57,433 nt of DNA. Origin: JANXQE01 sp035651635. GTDB taxonomy: Bacteria > Verrucomicrobiota > Verrucomicrobiia > Limisphaerales > UBA8199. The stretch's first letter is position 1. Each line of letters opens with the position of its first letter. Of this stretch, positions 17,027-23,971 are shown in pieces. Below the pieces are notes generated by a model. It had not been told where the DNA came from and did no database searches. It saw nothing but the letters and a program-made list of their open reading frames with translations. The DNA lies in NCBI GenBank assembly GCA_035651635.1, contig DASRFK010000076.1, forward strand, positions 1 to 57,433. Reading direction: 5' to 3'. A program made the position numbers and the translations under genes.

Positions 17027-17393
17027 AGAGGATCTGGGCACGGGAACCACCGAGCTGGGTTGTCTTGAGGATCGCCGTTAGAATCCTAACCAATTCCAAA
17101 CAATCGTTTACTAACGGTGTTATTCGGGCTGGCGGTACGATCCCAGAATCTCGCAGCAATCGCAGCCAGTAGTAAGATTCGCGCGCCTCTTTAGACGCAA
17201 TGCCCATTTTGGCAACGAAATCGCGTCGGCTCACTGCGGCGATGGCTTCTTCGACATTCGAACCAATTCCCGTCCCGGCCCGGAGGACTTGGCTGCCCAA
17301 ATCAAACTCTTTTCGGCTCCTGAGCCAGCGTGCGACGTTAACAATGCGAAGCGCAAAGGAATAACTCTTATCCTTGATGATGTTGGGTTTCAT
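17013..17393 (-). CDS. Four-helix-bundle protein (S23 / rRNA intervening-sequence family)
   Basis: The 126-residue product matches the S23-type four-helix-bundle family (TIGR02436-like). It has FALRIVNVARWLR in helix 1, the conserved turn LGSQVLRAGTGIGSNVEEA and then FVAKMGIASKEARESYYWL. Members were first found within 23S rRNA intervening sequences, but many are free-standing chromosomal genes of unknown function. Here it is a free-standing gene inserted between hisC and pta and bounded on both sides by AATTAAGAATT-type repeats in inverted orientation. That layout suggests it moved in as a small mobile cassette. No rRNA sequence is nearby. Confidence 0.85.
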   Translation of the reverse strand: MKPNIIKDKSYSFALRIVNVARWLRSRKEFDLGSQVLRAGTGIGSNVEEAIAAVSRRDFVAKMGIASKEARESYYWLRLLRDSGIVPPARITPLVNDCLELVRILTAILKTTQLGGSRAQILSIKN

Positions 17394-17468
17394 TAGGGTT
17401 CCACAGCTGCTGATTAACTGATGCTCAACCGGACAGCAACAATCCGAATCCTCAGTCCGGCCGAAATC

Positions 17469-17497
17469 AAAAATTAAGAATTAAAAATTAAGAATTC
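17469..17497. repeat. AT-rich TTAATTC repeat, right flank of the four-helix-bundle gene
   Basis: AATTAAGAATTAAAAATTAA is the inverted form of the repeat at 16991-17026. The pta stop codon (TAA, 17490-17488) and its last codons are within it, so the repeat defines the end of the Pta protein. Confidence 0.7.
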
Positions 17498-18561
17498 GGT
17501 GGTTTCTCGGCTTCTCCGGGTAGTCTCTCTCCCGCTCCGGGATAGAGCAGTTGATAATCGATCGCCTGGACTCCGACGATCGCCGCGACGCCGAGGACAT
17601 CGTGGGCGTTGGAGCCGCGCGAGACATCGGCCGCGGGGCGGTCCAGCCCCAAAAGTATTTGGCCGTACGCATTAGCGCGAGCGATGTGCCTGACGAGTTT
17701 GCTGGCGATGTTGCCGGAGTTTAAGTCGGGAAAGATCAGCACATTGGCATTGCCGACAATCTTGCCCTGCGGCGATTTGCGCGCGGCAATTTCCGGCACC
17801 AGGGCGGTATCGACCTGCAGTTCGCCGTCGAATTCGGCATCGATTTCGCGCGCCAGCGCTTTTTTTTCCGCGAGCGCAGTCGCGGCTTGGATGCGGCCAA
17901 GAGAGGGATGATTCGAACTGCCTTTGGTGGAAAAAGACAACAGGGCTACCCGCGGCCTGACGCCCAGAAGATGCCGGGCGAGTTGCGCCGTCGACACGGC
18001 AATGTCGGCCAGTTGTTCGACGGTCGGTTCGGGAATCACGCCGCAGTCGGCCATGAACAGCACGCCCTTCTCGCCGTAACTGGAGTCTTCCACCTCCATA
18101 ATCTGGCAACTCGAAGCGGTCGTAGTTTGCGGCGCTACTTTGATGATTTGAAACAAGGGCCGAAGGACGCTGCCGACATGTTGATTGGTGCCGGAAACAA
18201 AACCATCGGCCTGGTGCATGGCCACCATCATGGCTCCGAAATAATTCGGTTGGAGCAGGGCTTCGCGCGCTTCCAGGCTCTTCATGCCTTTGTAGCGCCT
18301 GAGGATCTCGAAACGACGCGCGAAGTTGTCCAGATCTTCGCTCTCCGCTGGATTGATAATGCGAATGCCCTCGAGGGAAATGCTCAAGGCCGCGGCGATT
18401 TCTTTGACTCGCGAACGGTCCCCCAGGAGAATTGGCGCGCCCAAACGCAACGAATGAAACTGGCGGGCGGCCTGGAGCACGCGCGGCTCGGTGCCTTCCG
18501 GGAAGACGATGCGCTTGGGATGGCGCTGCAGCTTTTCAATAACACTACCGATGAATCGCAT
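17488..18561 (-). CDS. pta: Phosphate acetyltransferase
   Basis: The product interconverts acetyl-CoA and acetyl phosphate. The 357-residue chain is a single PTA_PTB domain without the DRTGG regulatory part of long Pta enzymes. Signatures include RIVFPEGTEPRVLQAA at residues 17-32, ADGFVSGTNQHVGSVLRP and VALLSFSTKGSSNHP in the active cleft, and NVLIFPDLNSGNI. No acetate kinase gene lies next to it. The last few residues (PPNS) come from the AT-rich repeat that follows, so the C-terminus may be slightly altered. A phosphate butyryltransferase is less likely from these motifs. Confidence 0.92.
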   Translation of the reverse strand: MRFIGSVIEKLQRHPKRIVFPEGTEPRVLQAARQFHSLRLGAPILLGDRSRVKEIAAALSISLEGIRIINPAESEDLDNFARRFEILRRYKGMKSLEAREALLQPNYFGAMMVAMHQADGFVSGTNQHVGSVLRPLFQIIKVAPQTTTASSCQIMEVEDSSYGEKGVLFMADCGVIPEPTVEQLADIAVSTAQLARHLLGVRPRVALLSFSTKGSSNHPSLGRIQAATALAEKKALAREIDAEFDGELQVDTALVPEIAARKSPQGKIVGNANVLIFPDLNSGNIASKLVRHIARANAYGQILLGLDRPAADVSRGSNAHDVLGVAAIVGVQAIDYQLLYPGAGERLPGEAEKPPNS

Positions 18562-18605
18562 GGGCGTTAAGTAGCCCAGGCACCCGCAAACTGCAACTCA
18601 AAGGC

Positions 18606-20072
18606 TCAGGGCGCGGCCTTGACGATTTCAAAACGGGCCGTGTTGCCGCTGACCAGGTTGATAATGGCGCCCTTCTTGAGATCCATTTTCTCGATCGCGC
18701 TCTGGAATTGTTTGCGATTCGTAATCGGCTGTTGATCGATAAAAGTAATTATATCGCCTGGTTTGATCTGGCTGCGCGCGGCCGGTGAGTTCTTCTCGAC
18801 GGTGGCGACCAGCATGCCTTCCTGCGAGCTGATGCCCAATTGGTAAGCGAGAGCGGGCGTGATTGGCTTAACGGTAATCCCCAGTTCCACGGCCACGGCC
18901 TTCGGCGAGGCGGCCGGTTTTGCGCTGGTTAAAACCGGCTTGGGTTCCGGCCACTCACTCGGACTGACTTTTACCGAAATTGTTTTGCCCTGCCGGAAGA
19001 CTTCGAGCACGAGAGGCGTTCCAATTTTCTTGCCCCTGATGCTGCCGCGCAATTGTTGAGGCGTCGTGACCACTTGACCATCCACGGCGGTAATGATGTC
19101 GCTGGGCCTGAGCTCGGATTTCGCTGCCGGGCCCTCCGGCACAATCGTACGCACGACCACTCCGTCCTGGATCCCGGGGATGAGTTCGCGCAGGTCCGTT
19201 TCATCGCGAACGGCGCGCATCCCAATTCCCAGGTAAGGGCGCGTGAACTTGCCGTGCTCGATAATCTGGTCGGAAATCTCTTTCGCCAGGCTGCTGGGGA
19301 TGGCGAAACCGATGCCGCTGTGCAGGCCCTGAATGAGAGTATTGATGCCGATGACCTGGCCTTCGATGTTGACCAACGGCCCTCCGCTGTTGCCCGGGTT
19401 GATCAGCGCATCGGTTTGAATGAAATCCTGGTCCATGGTCATTCCTTCGAGCGTGTCAATCACGGAGCGTCCCTTGGCACTGACGTGGCCAAAGGTCACG
19501 CTGTAATCGAACCCGAAGGGCGCGCCGATGGCGATGGCAAACTCGCCGACTTGCGTTTGGCTGGAATCGGCCAATACGGCTGCCGGCAGGTCCTGCGCAT
19601 CAATCTTGATGATCGCAACGTCCGATTGTGGATCCACCCCGCGGATCGTGGCTTTGTACTGTTTGCCATTTTGGAGCCGAACCCGAACTGTTTCCGCGTC
19701 TTCGATGACATGACCGTTGGTGAGAATGTAACCATCCGGCCGTACGATAATGCCCGAACCCTGGCCGATACTCTTCTCGATTGGCGGATGCTTGAATTGT
19801 TCGTGAAATTTTCGCCAGAACCCCGGCGGTCTTGGATCGGAGGGATCCTCTTCGTTATCGTCGATGCTGGCCGGCAGCTCCTTCTGCTCGACGCTGATGA
19901 CCACAACGCTGGGGGAAACCCGGCTGGCGACGTCGACAAAAGCCCGGTCGAGCTGGCGAATGACGTCAAGATTACTGGGGGCGCCGGCAGAGGTTTGTGC
20001 ACCTGCGGGACAAAAAGTTGCCAACATGGCGGCCCAGAGCATCGCCAGAAAGGTCCATCTGATTCTCGTCAT
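18606..20072 (-). CDS. HtrA/Deg-family periplasmic serine protease
   Basis: The product is a periplasmic quality-control protease. Its 488 residues begin with a signal peptide (about 1-25). A trypsin-like domain with a complete catalytic triad follows: H121 in TNGHVIED, D151 in SDVAIIKID and S229 in INPGNSGGPLVN. Two PDZ domains follow, at about residues 270-365 and 390-485. A charged insert precedes the protease core. Loops regulating activity through PDZ1 are normal in length. It is transcribed toward pta with a short gap of 44 bases. DegP, DegQ and DegS cannot be told apart here; two PDZ domains exclude the DegS form. Confidence 0.95.
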   Translation of the reverse strand: MTRIRWTFLAMLWAAMLATFCPAGAQTSAGAPSNLDVIRQLDRAFVDVASRVSPSVVVISVEQKELPASIDDNEEDPSDPRPPGFWRKFHEQFKHPPIEKSIGQGSGIIVRPDGYILTNGHVIEDAETVRVRLQNGKQYKATIRGVDPQSDVAIIKIDAQDLPAAVLADSSQTQVGEFAIAIGAPFGFDYSVTFGHVSAKGRSVIDTLEGMTMDQDFIQTDALINPGNSGGPLVNIEGQVIGINTLIQGLHSGIGFAIPSSLAKEISDQIIEHGKFTRPYLGIGMRAVRDETDLRELIPGIQDGVVVRTIVPEGPAAKSELRPSDIITAVDGQVVTTPQQLRGSIRGKKIGTPLVLEVFRQGKTISVKVSPSEWPEPKPVLTSAKPAASPKAVAVELGITVKPITPALAYQLGISSQEGMLVATVEKNSPAARSQIKPGDIITFIDQQPITNRKQFQSAIEKMDLKKGAIINLVSGNTARFEIVKAAP

Positions 20073-20148
20073 GCGATCAGAGTAAATCCTGTCGGTTGAC
20101 TTGCAAGAGGACAGTCGATACTCTGTCGACGCTTAAGATTGGATTTAC

Positions 20149-20877
20149 ATGCAGGAAACCATCGAAAAACTGCTGGTTTTACAAGATCGAGACCGGCGTA
20201 TCCGCCGTCTCAATGGTGAGCTGGCCCATATGGAACCCGAACGGCAGATGTTTCAAAGCCGTACTTCCGGGGCGCAAGCGGGTCTGGAGGCAGCCAAAAC
20301 GCGCGCAAAACAGATCGAGTCCGACCGCAAAAACCTCGAACTGGAAGTCGAAGCTAAAAAGCAGCTGATTGCGAAATACGCCAATCAACAACTTCAAACG
20401 CGCAAGAACGAGGAGTACCGGGCACTGACGCACGAAATTGAGATGTGCAAAGAAGAGATTTTTAAGATCGAAAACCGGGAAATCGAGCTGATGGAGCAAG
20501 CCGAAAGTGCGCAAAAAGAGGTGGCGCGCGCGACGGTGGCGGCCGCTGAAGCGCGCAAACTCATGGAAGAACAGCTGAGTCAGCTGAACGCTCGCGAACA
20601 GAACCTCAAGAAAGAGCTGGCTGAACTAACCGCCAACCGGCAGGAAATGGCAACCGCCGTGGATGAGTCCGCGCGCGCCCGATACGAACGGCTGGTCCGA
20701 AACAAGGGCGAGAGCGTGGTGGTGGGCGTTCAGCACGGCGTTTGCGGTGGATGTCATATGCGTTTGCCGGCGCAGATTTTGGTTTCATGTCAGGCCCAAC
20801 AAGAGTTGGTCACCTGTACGAATTGCGGCCGCATCCTATATTACAGCCACGACATGGATCTGGCTGTCGCCGAGTAA
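20149..20877 (+). CDS. Coiled-coil protein with C4 zinc ribbon (CdsZ/CT398-like)
   Basis: The 242-residue product is a long helical hairpin (about residues 5-170, rich in Glu, Lys and Gln heptads) followed by a four-cysteine zinc ribbon, CGGCHMRLP then CTNCGRILYY. This is the DUF164/zf-RING_7 architecture also seen in chlamydial CT398, which interacts with sigma-54 and type III secretion parts. In other phyla the function is unknown. Divergent from the HtrA gene and 331 bases upstream of rho. No secretion genes are nearby. Domain call is good, function open. Confidence 0.85.
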   Translation: MQETIEKLLVLQDRDRRIRRLNGELAHMEPERQMFQSRTSGAQAGLEAAKTRAKQIESDRKNLELEVEAKKQLIAKYANQQLQTRKNEEYRALTHEIEMCKEEIFKIENREIELMEQAESAQKEVARATVAAAEARKLMEEQLSQLNAREQNLKKELAELTANRQEMATAVDESARARYERLVRNKGESVVVGVQHGVCGGCHMRLPAQILVSCQAQQELVTCTNCGRILYYSHDMDLAVAE

Positions 20878-21208
20878 CTGGCGAGTTTGGAGTTTCACCT
20901 CCAGGCGGAGGTTCTTCCGTGTGAATCGGGGTTCTTCAACAGCATTGTTTTGGGCGCTGGGCGGCTCACAGGGTGAGCAGAACGGCGGGAAGGGAACGGG
21001 CTTCTGCAACCGCCTCAGAAATTTACGAAAAAAAGAGTTGCGCGGCCCGGGATTTGCTCGTATGTAGTAGGTGTATCGAAGGTCTGAAGCTGCGCTGGAG
21101 TAGTCAGCGTCTTGTCAACCAACGCAGCAGCTTCCCAAATTCAAAGTTCTAAATGGTTTTCGGGGATGGGTTCTCAAACCCTTCGACGCACACACACACA
21201 ACACAGCA
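20878..21208 (+). promoter_or_regulatory. Structured leader region upstream of rho
   Basis: These 331 bases before rho hold several possible hairpins. They include ACCTCC-AGGC-GGAGGT at about 20898-20912 and a longer one pairing GAAGCTGCGCTGG (21086-21098) with CCAACGCAGCAGCTTC (21119-21134). Just before the rho start is a run of alternating CA (about 21188-21199), and there is no Shine-Dalgarno sequence. Rho often regulates its own leader, so this may be an autoregulatory 5' UTR. That is an inference. I looked for an RNase P RNA signature here and did not find it. Confidence 0.4.
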
Positions 21209-22357
21209 ATGAGTACAGCAACCAGAAACGAGAATAGCAATAATGCGGGTGCAGCCCATTCCGGCTCCGGATACCTTGAAATCTCCGAAAAGGGGTTCGG
21301 GTTCCTTCGCACGGCCGAGAATCATTTTCACCCTAAACCCACCGACATTTTCGTCACCCCCGACACGATCAAGCGCAGTTTCCTGCGCGAAGGCAGCCTG
21401 GTGGAGGGTCCCACTCAGCCTCCGCATCGGGGGAACAGCCCCCAACTCAAAGCGGTCGATCGTGTCAATGGCATGCTTTTCGAGGATTACACTAAGTCGC
21501 TGCGCTTCGAGAATCTCACGACCATTGATCCCATCGAAAAGTTCAGGCTTGAGACCAGTCCGGACCTGATCGAAACCAGGGTGATTGACATGGTCACGCC
21601 GCTGGGCAAGGGCACGCGTGGCTTGATTGTCGCGCCGCCGCGCACGGGCAAGACCACGATCCTCAAACAAATCGCCAATGCCATCACTGCCAATCATCCC
21701 GAGGTGCACGTGCTGGTGTTGCTGATCGACGAGCGTCCCGAGGAAGTCACCGATTTCCAGCGCTCGGTTAAAGCCGAAGTCGTCGCCTCGTCAAACGACC
21801 AGGATCTCGAGACCCACGTGCGCTTGTCCCGTTTTATGATCGAGCGTTGCCGCCGCATGGTGGAAGCCGGCAAGGACGTGTTCGTTCTGCTGGACTCAAT
21901 CACGCGCGTAGCTCGCGCTTATAACAGCGTGCACGGCGGCAGCGGCCGCACCATGACCGGCGGTGTCGATGCTCGCGCGCTGGAAATCCCCCGCAAGATG
22001 TTTGCTTCCGCCCGCAAAATCGAAGAAGGCGGATCGCTGACGATCCTGGCCACCGCGCTGGTGGACACCGGCTCGCGCATGGATGAATTGATCTTCCAGG
22101 AATTCAAGGGTACCGGCAATATGGAGTTGATCCTGGATCGCAAGCTTTCCGACCGACGCTTGTTCCCGGCCATCGACATTCCCAAGAGCGGCACCCGCAA
22201 AGAAGAAAAACTCTTTCCGAAGAACCAGATTGAGGCAGTGCGCAAGCTTCGTCGCATGATGGTGGACTTGAACCCAGTCGAAGCGATGGAAACACTGGTC
22301 GCTGCGCTCAAGAAGCACAAGACCAACGAAGAGTTGCTCGCCAAGCTGATGGTCTGA
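21209..22357 (+). CDS. rho: Transcription termination factor Rho (short form)
   Basis: This hexameric RNA helicase ends transcription of untranslated RNA. At 382 residues the protein is short because it lacks the N-terminal Rho_N helical domain. It begins with a Ser/Asn-rich stretch, then the RNA-binding cold-shock-like domain (GYLEISEKGFGFLRT, residues 21-35). The RecA-like ATPase has Walker A APPRTGKTT (K148), the DERPEE segment and Walker B VFVLLDSITR. The Q-loop and R-loop region GGVDARALEIPRK is present. The start at ATG 21209 is the first in frame; codons upstream stay open only back to a TAG without another start. No ribosome site is visible. Confidence 0.96.
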   Translation: MSTATRNENSNNAGAAHSGSGYLEISEKGFGFLRTAENHFHPKPTDIFVTPDTIKRSFLREGSLVEGPTQPPHRGNSPQLKAVDRVNGMLFEDYTKSLRFENLTTIDPIEKFRLETSPDLIETRVIDMVTPLGKGTRGLIVAPPRTGKTTILKQIANAITANHPEVHVLVLLIDERPEEVTDFQRSVKAEVVASSNDQDLETHVRLSRFMIERCRRMVEAGKDVFVLLDSITRVARAYNSVHGGSGRTMTGGVDARALEIPRKMFASARKIEEGGSLTILATALVDTGSRMDELIFQEFKGTGNMELILDRKLSDRRLFPAIDIPKSGTRKEEKLFPKNQIEAVRKLRRMMVDLNPVEAMETLVAALKKHKTNEELLAKLMV

Positions 22358-22400
22358 TTTGCAGCTAAGGCAGCGCCTTGGCCGGCCCGGACGCAAACCG

Positions 22401-22464
22401 TTTGAAGCGTGGAAACGTTGAAAACGCGCTTTTGTTCCGTTTTAACGTTTCGACGTTTTAACGC
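22401..22464. repeat. Inverted repeat between rho and the WYL regulator gene
   Basis: GAAGCGTGGAAACGTTGAAA on the left is mirrored by CGTTTTAACGTTTCGACGTT on the right, giving a stem of about 20 pairs with a short loop. It may act as a hairpin after rho, or as an operator for the WYL gene 7 bases downstream. The ACGTT-based units are repeated within each arm. No second copy was noticed in this window. Confidence 0.5.
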
Positions 22465-22470
22465 ACCCAC

Positions 22471-23487
22471 GTGACCGCGCCCTTGAAGTCACCCAAACAA
22501 CCGCCACGCATGCCTGGCTCGCGTCCGCCGCTGGAACGCATGCTCCGGATTCACCAGGTGATCCAGGCCGGGCGGTTCCCAACTGCAACTGACCTGGCCG
22601 CCGAGCTGGAAGTCAGCACTAAGTCCGTCCATCGGGACTTGGAATTCATGCGTGACCGGTTGGAGTTGCCGCTCGAATTTGACCGCGCGCGTTTTGGTTA
22701 TCATTACACCGAGGAGGTCAGCGCATTTCCGACGGTGCAGATTACCGAAGGCGAGCTGTTTGCTTTAATCGTGGCCGAGAAGGCGCTGCAACAATACCGC
22801 GGCACCAGCTTTGAAAAGCCCTTGCTGAGCGCGATTAAGAAAATGGAGCAATCTTTGCCGGAGACCATTTCGCTGGATCTGGCGGAGGTTGAACGGACGA
22901 TTTCGTTTCGCACGCGTGCCGAAGCGCTCGTGGATCTGAAGATCTTCGATGCGTTGGCCAAGGCGACCGCGGCGCGCAAACAACTCGAGCTAACCTATCG
23001 CAAACCGGGCGTGCAGCAGGTCGAGCAACGTGTGGTCGACCCCTATCACCTGGCCAATATTAACGGCGAATGGTTTCTCTTTGCTTTCGATCATCTGCGG
23101 AAGGATATCCGGACCTTCGTGCCGGCACGGATCAAAACCGTGCGCCCGACCGGGGCGCATTTTGTGGCACGTAAAGCTTTTTCGTTGGAGGCCAGGTTGC
23201 GCAACAGTTTCGGAGTCCACTCCGGGGCTGGGACCTTCGACGTAGTGCTCCGGTTTACGGAGCAGGTGGCGGACTATGTCCGGGAAAAAAAATGGCACGA
23301 CTCGCAACGATTATTGGATTTGCCAGCCGGCGGAGTAGAGCTTAAGATGCGCCTCTCCAGTTTGCTGGAGGTGGAACGGTGGGTCTTAAATTGGGGCGGC
23401 AATGCGGTGGTTGTCCAACCGAAGGAACTGGCTGAAGCGGTAAAACGCGCGGCCCGGAAAATCCTTTCGACCCATGGGGCCGAGTAG
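22471..23487 (+). CDS. WYL-domain transcriptional regulator
   Basis: The 338-residue product starts at GTG 22471. Its N-terminal winged helix (about residues 20-75) contains RFPTATDLAAELEVSTKSVH followed by RDLEFMRDRL, the DeoR/HTH_11-like motif used by YafY-type regulators. The middle and C-terminal part (about 150-335) is a WYL domain with AFDHLRKDIRTFVPARI and the WCX extension. WYL domains sense ligands such as nucleic acids or nucleotides and often control stress or defence genes. No defence system is visible beside it. A target in the neighbourhood cannot be named. Confidence 0.88.
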   Translation: MTAPLKSPKQPPRMPGSRPPLERMLRIHQVIQAGRFPTATDLAAELEVSTKSVHRDLEFMRDRLELPLEFDRARFGYHYTEEVSAFPTVQITEGELFALIVAEKALQQYRGTSFEKPLLSAIKKMEQSLPETISLDLAEVERTISFRTRAEALVDLKIFDALAKATAARKQLELTYRKPGVQQVEQRVVDPYHLANINGEWFLFAFDHLRKDIRTFVPARIKTVRPTGAHFVARKAFSLEARLRNSFGVHSGAGTFDVVLRFTEQVADYVREKKWHDSQRLLDLPAGGVELKMRLSSLLEVERWVLNWGGNAVVVQPKELAEAVKRAARKILSTHGAE

Positions 23488-23536
23488 GGTGCACGCCCCA
23501 GAACTAATCAATAAGAATAGTGATATAAGAATTTCT

Positions 23537-23788
23537 ATGACTAGACACGAGTATTCAGAAGGTGGGTTGCCTTGTCCAGAGGTGCGTCGGCAAATTTTGC
23601 GGCGTGCAGGGAATGTGCTCAACGAAGCACGCGACCTGCTTACCCGTTTGGATCGCGGGGAGATTTTGCCCGGAGATATTCAGTGTCCGGGTCCAGGCAC
23701 GAAAGAGGAGCACCGACCAGCCACTTCGAAGTTAACGGACGTCAGGTCGATTCCCGCCTACGGGTCGGATCAATCGCTGGCGGTTTAG
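23537..23788 (+). CDS. Small hypothetical protein
   Basis: An 83-residue frame beginning MTRHEYSEGGLPCPEVRRQI has an amphipathic helix (ILRRAGNVLNEARDLLTRLD) and a polar tail. I recognise no family. It lies after the WYL gene on the same strand but has no clear ribosome site, and much of the remaining sequence to 23971 has no coding signal. It could be random. Confidence 0.28.
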   Translation: MTRHEYSEGGLPCPEVRRQILRRAGNVLNEARDLLTRLDRGEILPGDIQCPGPGTKEEHRPATSKLTDVRSIPAYGSDQSLAV

Positions 23789-23971
23789 TGATCCATTCCA
23801 GGACCTGCGCGGCCGCCAGTTTTGGCGCAGTGCCCAACACATTGTGGTCGGCCTGCCAAATAATCCGATGGTCCTGCAGAGTTGCGCAGTTCTTCTGCAA
23901 CCAGGTGCGTGCCGGATACCAGGGAACCATGAACCCTGACCTGGATTCCGTCAGAATCCGATTGCGCTGTG

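Noticed and set aside
19053..20099. A 348-residue open frame opposite the HtrA protease
   Set aside because: The protease strand has signal peptide, catalytic triad and PDZ domains; the opposite frame has none and no start context.
20878..21208. Possible RNase P RNA gene upstream of rho
   Set aside because: The conserved GAGGAAAGTCC core and its partner were not found. Hairpins alone are insufficient.
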